DNA from: Aquimarina spongiae
GTDB taxonomy: Bacteria > Bacteroidota > Bacteroidia > Flavobacteriales > Flavobacteriaceae
Reading direction: 5' to 3'
Length of the DNA stretch: 64,000 bases
Assembly (NCBI RefSeq): GCF_900141785.1
Contig: NZ_FQYP01000003.1
Location: 62,001-126,000, forward strand
The notes below the pieces were generated by a model. That model did not search any database. It saw only the letters and a list, made by a program, of their open reading frames with translations, and was not told where the DNA came from. Shown here one piece after another: positions 1-10,394 of this stretch. How positions within the stretch are numbered: the first letter of the stretch is position 1; each line of letters starts with the position of its first letter. The translations under genes and the position numbers were made by a program.

Positions 1-2312
1 GCTTTTGGTTGAAATAATTGAACAGCTTTTTGTGCTGTAGTCATATTCTGAAGAACACCCAAATCGTCTAGGATCCAAAACCCACGACCAGATGTCGCAG
101 CCACCAAATCATTATCCTGAATGATGAGGTCATTAATAGCAACTACTGGTAAATTTAATGTAAGGCGTTGCCAATGTGCTCCATCATCGTTGGAAACATA
201 CAAACCAGTCTCTGTACCAGCATACAACAGCCCTTTTCGCTTTTTGTCTGCTCTGACCACTCTGGCAAATCCATTAGGATCTTCCAACCCATTTACAATT
301 TTTACCCAGGTTTTTCCATAATCACTTGTTTTAAAAATATAAGAATTAAGGTCTAATGATTTGTATCGCATCACTACTATATACGCTACCGCAGGATCAT
401 GTTCAGAAATGTCTATACTATTTATAATACCATCAGAAATACCTGCAGGTGTTATATTTTCCCAACTCTCACCTCCATTTTTGGTGATGTGCAATAAACC
501 ATCATCACTACCGGCATAGAGCACACCTTTTTGATGCTGAGACTCTACCAATGCAGTAAGGGTATTGTAGTTTTCTCCACCAGCTGCTTCATTAGTATAA
601 GGTCCTCCACCGGGACCATGTTTCTCTTTTTCGTTTTTTGTCAAATCAGGACTGATTGTGGTCCAACTTAGACCTCCATCTGTTGTTTTAAAAACCACAT
701 TTCCTGCATGATAAATGGTTTTTCTATTATGAGGTGATGAAATGATTGGCGCATTCCAGTTATAACGATATTTCGAATCTTCTGGGGCTATGCTCAATCC
801 CAATTCTGGATACTCCTTGATCGCTTTCTGTTCTCTCGACGATTTGGTCCACTTGCTGATATTACCTTGATACGTTCCTCCATACACCGTCTCTGGATTA
901 TCTGGATCAAATGCAATAAAAGCGCTTTCTCCCCCAGCTACAGAATACCAATCCTTCCAATCAATTCCTTGGTCATTGGTACGACTTGTAATGGCAATTG
1001 CCGAATTATCTTGTTGCCCTCCGTAGACATTATAAGGCACCAAATTATCAGTGATCACTCGATAGAATTGAGATGTAGCCTGATTTTGTTGAGTGCTCCA
1101 ACTCTTCCCCCCATTAAAAGAAATATTGGCTCCTCCATCATTAGAATTGATTAGGTTGTTGTTATCGTATGGATTGATCCATAGGTGATGATTATCCCCA
1201 TGAGGAACCGGGATATTAGAAAAGCTTTTACCTCCATCTATTGATTTCATCACTGGAGCATTTAAAACATAGACTACATTTTCATTTTGCGGATCGGCAA
1301 AAATCTCCATGTAATACCAGGAGCGGGCTATGTTTACACGGTTTTTGTTTACTTGTTTCCATTTTTTACCAGCATCATCAGAGCGATACACTCCTCCTTT
1401 TTCACCTTCGGCTTCTATCACCGCAAAAACCCGTTCTGGATTTGCTCGTGAAACAGAAATCCCAGATTTACCAAATTCTGTTGGCAATCCCTCTTTCGTT
1501 TTGGTCCAGGTATCACCTCCATCAGTAGATTTATACAAGCCAGAATGTTCCCCTCCAGATTCTATAAGCCAAGGATAACGACGATGTTGCCACATGGATG
1601 CGTACAAAATACGTGGATTTGTCATATCCATAGATAATGAAGATGCTCCAGTATTTGTATTTATGAATAGTATTTGTTCCCAGCTTTTACCTCCGTCTAC
1701 GCTTCTGTAAATTCCTCTTTCCTTGGTAGGTGCATATTGTGCTCCTTGTGCCGCTACATAAATGACATCTGGATTCGTGGGATGAATAATCACATCTGAG
1801 ATATGGCGGGTTTTCTCTAGTCCTGTATGAGTCCATGTTTTTCCTGCATCCATCGATTTGTATACCCCATCTCCCATTGAAGTCATCACACCTCGGGCTG
1901 CATGTTCTCCCATTCCTACGACTACAATATTGGTATCACTTTCTGATACAGTGATTGCTCCAACAGATCCTGTTTTAAAAAATTTATCTGAAACATTTTT
2001 CCAGGTAATACCATCATCCGTAGTTTTAAACACACCACCTCCTGTAGAGCCCATGTAATAGGTATGAGGTTTCCCTATAACTCCAGAAGACGCAACACTT
2101 CTACCTCCTCTAAACGGACCTATATTTCTCCATTTTAAACCATGAAACAAAGAATCAGTAAGCTCCAAAATAGGTTCTTGAGTTTTCTTTTTCCTTTTTT
2201 GCGCATGATGACTTACCGGTAGTAGCAGCATGCAGATAAGAAGAAATTTCAATGTTTTGCCTAAGTTGTGTTTAGTTTGGGATGTAGATGAACGTGTGAA
2301 AAATGTATTCAT
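1..2312 (-). CDS. Secreted sortilin/VPS10-like Asp-box beta-propeller protein (3' end outside window)
   Basis: The frame is open from an ATG at 2312 to the left edge, about 770 codons, so the C-terminal part is missing. The N-terminus has a basic stretch, then a hydrophobic core (around residues 21-31) ending HHAQ, a plausible signal peptide. The body contains many repeats of the type GGxxF/Y-x-T/S-D-G-G-x-x-W, the Asp-box signature of BNR/sortilin propellers. The last visible residues read GRGFWILDD, typical of this family of large secreted Bacteroidota proteins often annotated as glycosyl hydrolase or VPS10-domain protein. It probably acts at the cell surface or periplasm. I see no catalytic residues that would justify calling it an enzyme. 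Confidence 0.85.
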   Translation of the reverse strand, partial: MNTFFTRSSTSQTKHNLGKTLKFLLICMLLLPVSHHAQKRKKKTQEPILELTDSLFHGLKWRNIGPFRGGRSVASSGVIGKPHTYYMGSTGGGVFKTTDDGITWKNVSDKFFKTGSVGAITVSESDTNIVVVGMGEHAARGVMTSMGDGVYKSMDAGKTWTHTGLEKTRHISDVIIHPTNPDVIYVAAQGAQYAPTKERGIYRSVDGGKSWEQILFINTNTGASSLSMDMTNPRILYASMWQHRRYPWLIESGGEHSGLYKSTDGGDTWTKTKEGLPTEFGKSGISVSRANPERVFAVIEAEGEKGGVYRSDDAGKKWKQVNKNRVNIARSWYYMEIFADPQNENVVYVLNAPVMKSIDGGKSFSNIPVPHGDNHHLWINPYDNNNLINSNDGGANISFNGGKSWSTQQNQATSQFYRVITDNLVPYNVYGGQQDNSAIAITSRTNDQGIDWKDWYSVAGGESAFIAFDPDNPETVYGGTYQGNISKWTKSSREQKAIKEYPELGLSIAPEDSKYRYNWNAPIISSPHNRKTIYHAGNVVFKTTDGGLSWTTISPDLTKNEKEKHGPGGGPYTNEAAGGENYNTLTALVESQHQKGVLYAGSDDGLLHITKNGGESWENITPAGISDGIINSIDISEHDPAVAYIVVMRYKSLDLNSYIFKTSDYGKTWVKIVNGLEDPNGFARVVRADKKRKGLLYAGTETGLYVSNDDGAHWQRLTLNLPVVAINDLIIQDNDLVAATSGRGFWILDDLGVLQNMTTAQKAVQLFQPK

Positions 2313-2574
2313 TATATATGGATATATTATTGTGAAGTATAACAGCCTCTATTAAGTGCAGAGACAAGAGTCCTAGATTTGAATTCTGATTACCTAGAAA
2401 TTGAAGCCCCACCACATGTTATTTGCTAAATTTATAAAAAGTGATTGGGTTTTATAGCGATAGCCGTTGAAAAAATAATTTTAGCCTATGTATACATCCC
2501 TCTTTTCGGTATATCCCAAAAATCTTGACTACTTTATTATGGTTTTGTAATCGAATTGACTTTTGCCCACAAAA
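2313..2574. other. Intergenic region upstream of the propeller gene
   Basis: No open frame with coding character is seen on either strand. This is the 5' region of the propeller gene on the minus strand. No convincing TAnnTTTG box was found close to the start. Confidence 0.4.
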
Positions 2575-2605
2575 AAACGAATGCCCTTAAAAAGAACATT
2601 CGTTT
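2575..2605 (-). terminator. Rho-independent terminator of the enoyl-CoA hydratase gene
   Basis: A 9-bp perfect stem (AAACGAATG / CATTCGTTT) with a 13-nt loop is followed on the minus strand by a run of seven T. It sits 26 bp downstream of the stop codon of the 2632-3477 gene. Confidence 0.8.
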
Positions 2606-2631
2606 ATATCAGGATAAGTCTTAATAGTGAC

Positions 2632-3477
2632 TTAATTTATTTCTTGTAAATCGATAAGCATATTTTCCCAATTCTTTTGATTTTCATGGTCAAATTGTGC
2701 TCCATTTTCATCGGCAATGGTAAAACGTTTAATCGCCGGTGTTTTACTCGTTGCTTGGTATAATTGATATGCTTCCTCTTTTAAAGCTTCGGCAATTGGA
2801 AGATCGATAGATGCGTACACTGCGCGCTTACAAGCTTCGATAGATTCTGCTGGGAATTTTGCAATTCGTTCTGCCAATGCGTCAACGTAGGGTCCAATCT
2901 CATCTGCATCCAAAGCTTTATTGATAGTACCAAATTTCTCAGCTTCATCAGCATCCCAATCTCTTGCTCCCAAGATAATTTCCAGAGCTTTTCCTAGTCC
3001 TGCTTGACGTGCCATACGTGAAGCACCTCCTCCACATGGTAAAATACCCATACCTACTTCCATTTGCATGAACTTAGCTTTTCCGCGAGCGGCAAAACGC
3101 ATATCCAATGCTAACGCCATTTCATGTCCACCACCACGTGCAAAACCTTCAATTTTTGCAATAGTAGCTTGGGGAACATTACTTAATCGTTCTAAAACAG
3201 CCTGCAAATCAAGTAATTTAACTTCATTTCTAGGTATAGCTTCTTCAGACATGTCTCGTAATAAATTGGTATCATAATGACACACCCAATATCCTTCGTT
3301 TGATGATTGAAACACCACCACTTTGACGCTTCTATCCCGCTCTAATCGCAAACAAAGACTGCTTAAATCTGCCAACATTTCTTGTCCTTGTACATTAACC
3401 GGTCCAAAGTTGATCGTTACGTACAAAATCCCCTCTTTTTGTTCTGCTGTGAATGTTTGAAAATTTTTATAATCCAT
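2632..3477 (-). CDS. Enoyl-CoA hydratase/isomerase family protein
   Basis: 281 residues, crotonase fold. The segment GFARGGGHEMALALDMRFAA (around residues 111-130) is the oxyanion-hole region, and its Glu matches the first catalytic Glu of crotonases. The later segment QMEVGMGILPCGGG keeps the second Glu position. Both acids are therefore present, so a hydratase or isomerase reaction on an acyl-CoA is plausible, but the substrate cannot be read from sequence. It lies 21 bp downstream of an NTF2-like gene and probably shares its transcript. A terminator follows at 2575-2605. Confidence 0.85.
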   Translation of the reverse strand: MDYKNFQTFTAEQKEGILYVTINFGPVNVQGQEMLADLSSLCLRLERDRSVKVVVFQSSNEGYWVCHYDTNLLRDMSEEAIPRNEVKLLDLQAVLERLSNVPQATIAKIEGFARGGGHEMALALDMRFAARGKAKFMQMEVGMGILPCGGGASRMARQAGLGKALEIILGARDWDADEAEKFGTINKALDADEIGPYVDALAERIAKFPAESIEACKRAVYASIDLPIAEALKEEAYQLYQATSKTPAIKRFTIADENGAQFDHENQKNWENMLIDLQEIN

Positions 3478-3498
3478 GGTTTTAATTTTTAATTGTTA

Positions 3499-3834
3499 TT
3501 AATGATTTACCGCAGCGAATGTGTGCTGTTTTATTTTTCCGTTTTCTATGATATAAGTGTCCGTAGCTAATTGCACATCGATATGTTTATTTTTTCCATT
3601 CCAAACAAAATAAACTACGTTACCATGAGCTTCTTGCTTAATAGTGTTGAATTGGAAATCTTCGAAATTGGGTAAGAACTCTTTGTAGAATTCAAAGATT
3701 TCGCCCTTCCCTTTATAGGTTTTGTTGGGAGTAATAAACAAAGCGTCCTCTGTATAATCCTCTGCTACATTGAAGGCATTTAAGGTATCAACAGCCTTCA
3801 TATGGCTTTCAAAAACGTCCTGTGAATTTTTCAT
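3499..3834 (-). CDS. NTF2-like (SnoaL-type) small protein
   Basis: From the ATG at 3834 the product has 111 residues and begins MKNSQDVFESHMKAV. Its pattern (helical N-terminus, then F-x-x-x-Y-K-G-K-G-E-I and alternating strands ending VNH) fits the cone-shaped NTF2/SnoaL fold used by small isomerases and ketosteroid-binding proteins. The frame extends 13 codons further upstream, to 3873, but a TAATTTTG box at 3862-3869 falls inside that extension, so I prefer the shorter start. Ligand or reaction unknown. It is cotranscribed with the enoyl-CoA hydratase gene just downstream. Confidence 0.75.
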   Translation of the reverse strand: MKNSQDVFESHMKAVDTLNAFNVAEDYTEDALFITPNKTYKGKGEIFEFYKEFLPNFEDFQFNTIKQEAHGNVVYFVWNGKNKHIDVQLATDTYIIENGKIKQHTFAAVNH

Positions 3835-3861
3835 TATAACTGCTGTTTTGAAGTTACAATG

Positions 3862-3869
3862 CAAAATTA
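3862..3869 (-). promoter_or_regulatory. Putative -7 promoter box of the NTF2-like / enoyl-CoA hydratase unit
   Basis: On the minus strand the sequence reads TAATTTTG, a perfect match to the Bacteroidota -7 consensus TAnnTTTG, ending 27 bp before the preferred start codon. A clear -33 TTTG was not found, so this is tentative. Confidence 0.4.
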
Positions 3870-3933
3870 CCATAGGACCTACGGTTTCTTTTGGTAAGAA
3901 AAAAAGAGGTTTTAGTAAAAAACGAGGATGTTA

Positions 3934-4788
3934 TTATTTATGAGCTTTCAGGCTGGTTTGATAAGCTCTCGCAGTTGTTCCTTTGTATGCCATAAAAGTC
4001 TTATCCAAATGGCTACTATCCGTAAAACCTAACTCCTGAGAAATTTCGGAAACCGTTAAATTAGTGTGCTTGAGACGTGTTTCTGCCAATTTTAATTTGT
4101 AGTTGAGAATATACTTTTTTAACCCCATTCCCATTTTACTTTTAAAATACTGGCTAACATAATTTTCAGACATATGGAATTGGTCTGACAATGCCTTTTT
4201 GGAGAGTTTTTCAGAATCATGAACATGATAATGAATGTAATTTATAATACTCTGGATTTTGGATTCCACAACATTGGTGGATACAAAGCTTACATTTCTA
4301 GATATAATGTGAAGTATAGCATATAGTGTAGATTTTAAAATAGTTTCACTTTTCAAACTCTCATCATTATACTCATTACACAATACGATAAATAAGGAAA
4401 GTACACTACTTTCATCGGTTTTTGATTGAAAGTTTAAATGAGATGTCCTATTTGTGCCGTGCAGTATGGTTTCAATTTTTTTAAACCATTGTTTTCGATG
4501 AATTTGATGTTCATCGGATAGCATATCACCAAAAAAACTGTTCAGAAATTTAATCGCCGATACTGTGGTAGGTGTTTCTATTTCAAAATTATACTGGTCA
4601 TTGGGAATTAAAATAAAAATTTGATTGTCGTTATATCTTACCCTGTGCTTATTAATGACCAAAGTACCTGAGCCTTTTTCGATGAACAATATTTCAAAAA
4701 ATCGGATGCTGGTATATTCGCAAAAGGCCAAATGGGTTACTTCTACAAATTTTTTTATTACGATATTTTCAAATATGGTTCTTGGCAT
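3934..4788 (-). CDS. AraC family transcriptional regulator
   Basis: 284 residues. The first ~130 residues look like a cupin-type sensor domain (FFEILFIEKGSGTLVI and following strands). The last ~100 residues carry the AraC double helix-turn-helix: LSKKALSDQFHMSENYVSQY, then LTVSEISQELGFTDSSHLDK, ending in the typical ARAYQ segment. It is likely a DNA-binding activator. The gene lies upstream of the NTF2-like and enoyl-CoA hydratase genes on the same strand, so it may control them, but that is inferred only from position. Confidence 0.88.
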   Translation of the reverse strand: MPRTIFENIVIKKFVEVTHLAFCEYTSIRFFEILFIEKGSGTLVINKHRVRYNDNQIFILIPNDQYNFEIETPTTVSAIKFLNSFFGDMLSDEHQIHRKQWFKKIETILHGTNRTSHLNFQSKTDESSVLSLFIVLCNEYNDESLKSETILKSTLYAILHIISRNVSFVSTNVVESKIQSIINYIHYHVHDSEKLSKKALSDQFHMSENYVSQYFKSKMGMGLKKYILNYKLKLAETRLKHTNLTVSEISQELGFTDSSHLDKTFMAYKGTTARAYQTSLKAHK

Positions 4789-4945
4789 TTTTTAAATTAT
4801 AGCTAACATCCAGATACAACGCAGGCCTCTGAACGTTTTAAATTTCCACTAAAATATCAGATTTATGGAAAAGTATCAAGCATTCTCCAAGAGGCATGCG
4901 CTATATTCTATATTAGCTTTGTATGAACCGTAATAGATATAAATT

Positions 4946-5467
4946 TTACATATCTAATGGTATATATCTCTCCTTTATTACGTTAAAGTGATGTATTTGA
5001 TGCGCCGTTATGGTCAATCCAATCGTATACAAAGGCATTTCATATTCAAAAAACACGCAATTGGTTTGGAGCATTTTCTCGTTGAAAGATGCAAACAATA
5101 GGATCGTCGATTGGCGTACCGTTCTAAGCTCATTGATCAACTGCTCTATGGAACGCTCATCTGCGTTTGAGTTTTTAGCCATAATTTCCTGATCGTGTGC
5201 GTCTGGGATGGTACCTTCTGCACGAGCAAAAATTATAGCTCTAAAACACCAAATTCTTTCCCAATCAATGAGATGTTGTAGGATTTTATGAATGGTCCAT
5301 TTTCCTTTTTCATAAGTTTTTAAACCGATCCTATTGAATTGCTCGATATCAATCTCATCAATTTCTTTCAAACTACTTTTAAACGCTTCAGTGAGTTGAA
5401 TATCCCCATTTAACTTAAAAACATATTCTAAAAATTCTGGATTCTTTTTGACTTCTTGATTTTTCAT
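4946..5467 (-). CDS. DinB/YfiT-like four-helix protein
   Basis: 173 residues. The layout fits the DinB superfamily, a metal-binding four-helix bundle: a histidine-containing first motif (WTIHKILQHLIDWERIWCFR, around residues 56-75) and a C-terminal AHQIHHFNVIKERY with two further histidines. Members include thiol-dependent transferases and many uncharacterised proteins; no specific reaction can be assigned. It is a single gene with a 157-bp gap to the AraC gene. Confidence 0.75.
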   Translation of the reverse strand: MKNQEVKKNPEFLEYVFKLNGDIQLTEAFKSSLKEIDEIDIEQFNRIGLKTYEKGKWTIHKILQHLIDWERIWCFRAIIFARAEGTIPDAHDQEIMAKNSNADERSIEQLINELRTVRQSTILLFASFNEKMLQTNCVFFEYEMPLYTIGLTITAHQIHHFNVIKERYIPLDM

Positions 5468-6108
5468 GAGTACTTATATTTTTTGCTTAATTGATGTAAG
5501 ATTCGAGCGTGATCATAGCATTAGTACCTATCGAAAACATTGCTAAAAAACCTTAGAATCCTTAGTAATGCCGATCAAACAACACACGAATACATAGATG
5601 AAATGAAAGTTGGTTCGGAAGAATATCCGAAGAAAGAATGATTAGCCTTAGGTGTTTACTGGCTAATTATTAAGCTACTATAAGTTTCAGAATCACTTTC
5701 AAAATATGAGTTATTTATGAGACTTAAATATATGGAATTTTATGTAAACGTTTTATAACCCAAATTGTACCCTAATTACAATAATCATATTGCCTTAATT
5801 TCTTGCAATGCCTGAATAGCAATCGAATTAATCTCCATTGGATTAAAAAGCATCATACTCAATTAGTAATTAGAATTCTACTTTTTTTGCCTAATTTATA
5901 TCTTGAAGTTCTGCGACCAGTTTTTCCCGATTTAAATATCTTAAATATACTCTATTAGAGCAACTACATTTTCTAAAAAAGGAACATAAGAGTCTATATG
6001 CAAAGCCAATATTCATATAAAAAATTTATGTTTTTCATTAAATATATAAATAAAAATAAATGATTAATTGTTCCGATATTTGTACTTATAAATTAAAACT
6101 TTATACCT
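5468..6108. other. Gene-less 640-bp region upstream of isocitrate dehydrogenase
   Basis: No full-length gene is seen. A short open stretch on the plus strand near 5530-5641 ends in YIDEMKVGSEEYPKKE and a stop codon but has no start codon in a sensible position. It could be a decayed gene end or chance. The rest is AT-rich, presumably holding the promoters of the divergent DinB-like and icd genes. Confidence 0.4.
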
Positions 6109-7629
6109 ATGAATTTAGATTTTGTAAAAGATATCGAGGAAAAAAAACCTATTCGTATTCCATCAAAGACAAAAGTCGCCGTTGCAAAAGGAGATGGTAT
6201 AGGCCCAGAAATAATGAATGCGACGCTACGCATTCTTGATGCAGCAGAGGCCAAGTTGGATTATGAATATATAGAGTTGGGAGAAAAAAAATACCTACAA
6301 GGCAACACGGCAGGAATTGATAGCGTTGCATGGGAAAAGATTCGGTCAAACAAAATCATTTTCAAGGCTCCTATAACTACTCCTCAAGGAAAAGGTTATA
6401 AAAGTTTGAATGTGACTTTACGAAAATCTCTCGGACTCTTTGCTAATGTAAGACCAGTAGAATCTTATACTCCTTATGTACAAAGTCATTTTCCAGATAT
6501 GGATGTTGTGATCATTAGAGAGAATGAAGAAGATTTATATGCAGGAATTGAACACAGACAAACACAAGATGTTTATCAATGCTTGAAATTAATTACTCGT
6601 CCGGGATCAGAAAGAATAATTCGCTACGCATTTGAATACGCCCAAGCTTACGGAAGGAAGAAGGTTACCTGTATGGTCAAGGATAATATTATGAAAATTA
6701 CAGATGGGCTATTTCACCAAGTTTTTGAAGAAATTGCAAATGAATATCCTGAGATAAAAAGTGAAACTCAGATTATCGATATCGGGTCAGCACGCTTAGC
6801 AGCTACACCAGAGAACTATGATGTAATTGTAACCGCAAATCTGTATGGGGATATTATTTCGGATATAGCGGCTGAGATCGGAGGTTCTGTAGGTATGTGT
6901 GGATCGGCAAATATAGGTAGGGATGTAGCGATGTTTGAAGCTATACATGGCTCTGCTCCAGATATCGCAAGACAAAACATAGCGAATCCTTCGGGTCTAA
7001 TTAATGCAGCTGTTGCCATGTTAGGTCATATTGGGCAAGCTAAAATAGCGAACAAAATCAAGAATGCATGGCTTGTAACCCTTGAGGAAGGTTATCATAC
7101 TGCAGATATCTATCAAAAGGGTAAAAGCCTCAAAAAGGTTGGAACAAATGAGTTCGCCGAAAAAGTGATTTCCAACCTTGGCAAAAGTCCTAAAAAACTT
7201 AATAAAAATCTTTTAAATTGTGAGGGCAAAAAGATCCAAATACCAGAATACGTTCGCAAAGAAGAACACAAAGAACTTGTAGGAATAGATGTGTTTTTAG
7301 ATTGGTCTGGAGATAACCCAAATATACTAGGTGATGCACTATCATCATTAAAAACGAGCAAACTAAAGCTTAAAATGATCACCAATAGAGGTGTAAAAGT
7401 TTATCCAAACGGGTTAAAAGAGACTTATTGCACAGATCACTGGCGTTGTAGATTTGTAGGAAAAGATGCTAAAATAAAAAGCGAAGAACCTCAATATTTT
7501 CAAATTGAATTTGAACAAATATTAGCCCTCTTATCCACATTAAACACTTCAGGTTTTGATATAATCAAAACAGAGAATCTATATAAGTTTAATGAGAAAC
7601 GTAGTTTTTCTTTAGGACAAGGAGAATAG
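6109..7629 (+). CDS. icd: Isocitrate dehydrogenase, isopropylmalate-dehydrogenase-like type
   Basis: 506 residues. It catalyses oxidative decarboxylation of isocitrate to 2-oxoglutarate in the TCA cycle. GDGIGPEI lies at residues 28-35. The substrate loop NVTLRKSLGLFANVRPV (101-117) supplies the two conserved arginines. DNIMKITDGLF and NPSGLINAAVAMLGHIG are further family motifs. A C-terminal extra domain of about 150 residues follows the catalytic part, as in the Thermus/Rickettsia type of bacterial enzyme, which explains the length. That type is usually NADP-dependent, but I cannot settle the cofactor by eye. It is a single gene ended by a strong bidirectional terminator. Confidence 0.92.
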   Translation: MNLDFVKDIEEKKPIRIPSKTKVAVAKGDGIGPEIMNATLRILDAAEAKLDYEYIELGEKKYLQGNTAGIDSVAWEKIRSNKIIFKAPITTPQGKGYKSLNVTLRKSLGLFANVRPVESYTPYVQSHFPDMDVVIIRENEEDLYAGIEHRQTQDVYQCLKLITRPGSERIIRYAFEYAQAYGRKKVTCMVKDNIMKITDGLFHQVFEEIANEYPEIKSETQIIDIGSARLAATPENYDVIVTANLYGDIISDIAAEIGGSVGMCGSANIGRDVAMFEAIHGSAPDIARQNIANPSGLINAAVAMLGHIGQAKIANKIKNAWLVTLEEGYHTADIYQKGKSLKKVGTNEFAEKVISNLGKSPKKLNKNLLNCEGKKIQIPEYVRKEEHKELVGIDVFLDWSGDNPNILGDALSSLKTSKLKLKMITNRGVKVYPNGLKETYCTDHWRCRFVGKDAKIKSEEPQYFQIEFEQILALLSTLNTSGFDIIKTENLYKFNEKRSFSLGQGE

Positions 7630-7661
7630 AATTAATCTTTAATAAACCTTATCATGAAATT

Positions 7662-7690
7662 AAAAACCCATACGGATGGTATGGGTTTTT
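7662..7690. terminator. Bidirectional terminator between icd and the convergent gene
   Basis: A 12-bp perfect stem (AAAAACCCATAC / GTATGGGTTTTT) with loop GGATG. It has T-runs on both strands and lies between two convergent genes. Its right arm overlaps the stop codon of the minus-strand gene. Confidence 0.88.
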
Positions 7691-8762
7691 ATTCTAATTT
7701 ACCAATCAATCCCCATCCGTTTGCCTTGTCTATCACTACGCAGTGAATATTGTTTATCCCTTTTTCAAGTTCAAGATACAATTTGTTGGTATTGATATCC
7801 ACATGTCCCGTATGTTGAATGCCTTTGGCCCTAAAAGCATTATTACCTTTGAAAATAAGTTTACCATTCAGGTATACCATTATTTTGTCACTATAATCAA
7901 ATGAAAAGAGCCGAGTTTCATTGTTCTCCGATTCGATGGTTTTGGTTGCAACTATATAATCTTCCTTGTTTTGTTCAAAACTACCAGCAGAAGACTTTTT
8001 AACATATTTTGATATGGGCAATAAGCCTGACTCTTCCGTAGATACTGAAGTATATTCTTCTTTGGCAAAAGACGAAAAATTAAGCTTATTTTCTTCATAG
8101 GGAAAGGAGGTAGTAATCTTCCAACTGGTAATGATGTTAGGATCTCCATTTGCTGGTTTAGCGAGGTCAGGTTTTTGATCGATATTCCTATGTGAGACCT
8201 TAAAGTTTGAAAACCGATTTCCAAACAAAGCCCAAAGCCCTACTCCTCCCTGGTATTGTTCTGTTTTCAGCTTGCCTACGGTCATTACCCTTGTATTATT
8301 TACAAAGATTTCAGCACTTTGATTACGCACCTCAACTCGCAGGGTATTCCATCCTGTATCCCTAAAAGGCACTTTTGCCTGGTGTTCTCTATACAATTGC
8401 CAATTTGACTCATTATTAAACATGGGAGTGTACTGTACAGCGTCTACCTGATTTGATTTATGCATTCGCATATACACCTCTTCTAGATGATTGTTGTGTT
8501 CTCTGAAATTGATACCCGCAAAGCTTCTCTTGGGGTTAGCATATATATCTACCTCGATTGTCCCATTTGTAAAACTCAGATTTTTGACCGTAGCCCTCCC
8601 TTTTTTCAGGACAAGAGTTTCTCGATTGTCAAAATTTTCAAAAAGCGCATCTTTGGGAACATTCCATTTGGCAGGAATCATATCAATTTTTTGCAATGAA
8701 CTTTGTCCAAAAGCTATTTGAAGGCTCAACAACAAAATAATAGAAAACAGGATTTTTGTCAT
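7689..8762 (-). CDS. Secreted protein with a concanavalin-like domain
   Basis: 357 residues with a signal peptide (MTKILFSIILLLSLQIAFGQ). Residues about 50-195 have the strand pattern of LamG/DUF1080-like jelly-roll domains: GTIEVDIYANPKRSFAGINF, RMHKSNQVDAVQYTPMFNNE, VRNQSAEIFVNNTRV and FGNRFSNFKV. The second half (from about residue 205) is another beta-rich region ending in INNIHCVVIDKANGWGLIGK, resembling a sugar-binding sandwich. It is probably exported to the periplasm or surface to bind or process carbohydrate. No catalytic residues are assigned. The AraC gene directly upstream (57-bp gap) on the same strand may regulate it. Confidence 0.7.
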   Translation of the reverse strand: MTKILFSIILLLSLQIAFGQSSLQKIDMIPAKWNVPKDALFENFDNRETLVLKKGRATVKNLSFTNGTIEVDIYANPKRSFAGINFREHNNHLEEVYMRMHKSNQVDAVQYTPMFNNESNWQLYREHQAKVPFRDTGWNTLRVEVRNQSAEIFVNNTRVMTVGKLKTEQYQGGVGLWALFGNRFSNFKVSHRNIDQKPDLAKPANGDPNIITSWKITTSFPYEENKLNFSSFAKEEYTSVSTEESGLLPISKYVKKSSAGSFEQNKEDYIVATKTIESENNETRLFSFDYSDKIMVYLNGKLIFKGNNAFRAKGIQHTGHVDINTNKLYLELEKGINNIHCVVIDKANGWGLIGKLE

Positions 8763-8819
8763 GATTTTTTATTTACAAATATCAAGGATACCAGTCTTTG
8801 TGGTCATATCATTTCAATC

Positions 8820-9689
8820 CTAAAAACTATCATTTTGAGCACTTTTTCTGTAGGCAACAGGACTAACGCCTTCCATCTTTCTAAAAAATCTGGTCAAATT
8901 GTTGGGCTCACTAAAATTTAAATCATAGGCGATTTCGGCTATCGTTTTGGCAGAATACCGAAGTTCCCGCTTTACTTCTTGCAGTAGCCTGTTATTGATG
9001 ATTTCTTTTGAAGAGTGCCCTGTATGTTCCTTTACCAACTTGTTCAGTTTATGCCGGTTTAATTGCAGCATTTCACAATAGTTGTTCACCGAATGTGTGT
9101 TGCGAATATTTAACTCGAGTAACTCTTTGAATTTGTGAATTCTGGTGTCAGATTGTGTATCTGGAGAAATATTATAAAAGGTGGAATAGAATCGATTAAG
9201 TTTTGATAAAGAAAAATACAACAATGAACGTATGATATGAGAACTATCATTATGATAATGGTTGATCTCGGCAATTATCTCTTTCAAAGCAAATTGGATA
9301 ATATCATATTCTTCATCTTTCAGCAGTAGATATTGCGGTTGTTGGGAGTTATAAAAGTATTGTAACCGGTATGCAAACAGTTTGTCGTCAAAAAAATCAG
9401 ACAAGAAGTTATTTTGAAACACCAAATGAAACCCTTTGATATCCTCGAGAGGGATTTTGCAGGACTTTTTTTGAAAGGGACAAATAAAAAATATACTGTT
9501 CTCAGCAACCTCTAATAGCTGTCCGTTCAAATCCATCGTTCCCGAAGCTTTTTCGAAAATCATAATCTCAAAAAAATCGCAGGTATGAGGATCAGACTCA
9601 AAGAACACATTGGGATTGTTCTCAAAAGTGTGTACATCCATCAACAGCTCAAAGCCGTATTTCCTTTTTTCAAAAAAGAATTTTCTCAA
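8820..9689 (-). CDS. AraC family transcriptional regulator
   Basis: 289 residues: N-terminal cupin-like sensor (FFEIMIFEKASGTMDLNGQL) and C-terminal AraC helix-turn-helix pair (NNYCEMLQLNRHKLNKLVKE, then IAEIAYDLNFSEPNNLTRFF, ending SPVAYRK). The first codon of this frame is TTG; a shorter start further in is possible. The plan is the same as the regulator at 3934-4788 but the sequence is clearly different. It lies just upstream of the secreted concanavalin-like protein gene, a plausible target. Confidence 0.88.
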   Translation of the reverse strand: MRKFFFEKRKYGFELLMDVHTFENNPNVFFESDPHTCDFFEIMIFEKASGTMDLNGQLLEVAENSIFFICPFQKKSCKIPLEDIKGFHLVFQNNFLSDFFDDKLFAYRLQYFYNSQQPQYLLLKDEEYDIIQFALKEIIAEINHYHNDSSHIIRSLLYFSLSKLNRFYSTFYNISPDTQSDTRIHKFKELLELNIRNTHSVNNYCEMLQLNRHKLNKLVKEHTGHSSKEIINNRLLQEVKRELRYSAKTIAEIAYDLNFSEPNNLTRFFRKMEGVSPVAYRKSAQNDSF

Positions 9690-9890
9690 GGATACTTATA
9701 TTTTGATTTTTTAAATGCTTTATTATGCTAAGTCTATACATCATTAAAAATTCTATTGAGGAATTTCACGAGAGTTTCACGGTAACAAAATTGTAATGAA
9801 TGCATATGTACTTACCCATTATAATCAAGGGAAGTTGGTGGTAACAGAGAATTCAAATTCAAGACACTATAAACATACTAAATGCCTTTC

Positions 9891-10394
9891 TTACTTCACT
9901 CTCTTATAAACCGAATAATCGGCAACAATAACTCCCTCTGGACTTTTTACGAATGATGTTTCAGATTTAGAGTAATCATCATAGATGTTCAGTGTGTTGT
10001 TATTATTCGAAAAAGAAAAAGTATTGGTCTTATTAGAGTAATTACTTATACTTTTATCAGAGAACATAACCCTATAATCCATCTGGTAAGTTTTCTCATT
10101 AACTTTTTTCCACTTTCCAGTCCAAAAATCCTTTGGTCTGTTAATGCACTCCTCTAACTTTTCTCCTTCTGTTCTTTTAAAAATAAGACTCCCGTCTGAT
10201 TTATATTCATATCTACTATTTTTAAAGCATTCTGACGGATATTCGATCTCAGTATTACCATCTTTAAAGACATGAACGGTTTTTTCTATTCTCCAAACAC
10301 CTACAATAGGATCCATCTTATCACTTTTCTTTTCAACAAACGATATGCAGATACTAAAGATTAAAATACCTATTAGCAATTTTAGATTTTTCAT
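9891..10394 (-). CDS. Exported lipocalin-like protein
   Basis: 167 residues. The hydrophobic N-terminus (KLLIGILIFSICISFV) may be a signal peptide or anchor. The rest starts with DPIVGVWRIEKTV and continues in short strands (YEYKSDGSLIFKR, FWTGKWKKVNEKTYQMDY, TFSFSNNNNTLNIYDD), the usual look of the lipocalin-like small barrels of Bacteroidota. Role unknown. It is isolated, with gaps of about 160-200 bp on both sides. Confidence 0.6.
   Translation of the reverse strand: MKNLKLLIGILIFSICISFVEKKSDKMDPIVGVWRIEKTVHVFKDGNTEIEYPSECFKNSRYEYKSDGSLIFKRTEGEKLEECINRPKDFWTGKWKKVNEKTYQMDYRVMFSDKSISNYSNKTNTFSFSNNNNTLNIYDDYSKSETSFVKSPEGVIVADYSVYKRVK

Noticed and set aside
5530..5641. Short plus-strand open stretch ending YIDEMKVGSEEYPKKE
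   Set aside because: No proper start and no recognisable family. It could be a gene remnant, but this is too weak to list as a pseudogene.
8763..8819. Possible regulatory site between the AraC gene and the secreted protein gene
   Set aside because: No repeat or palindrome stands out in the 57-bp gap.
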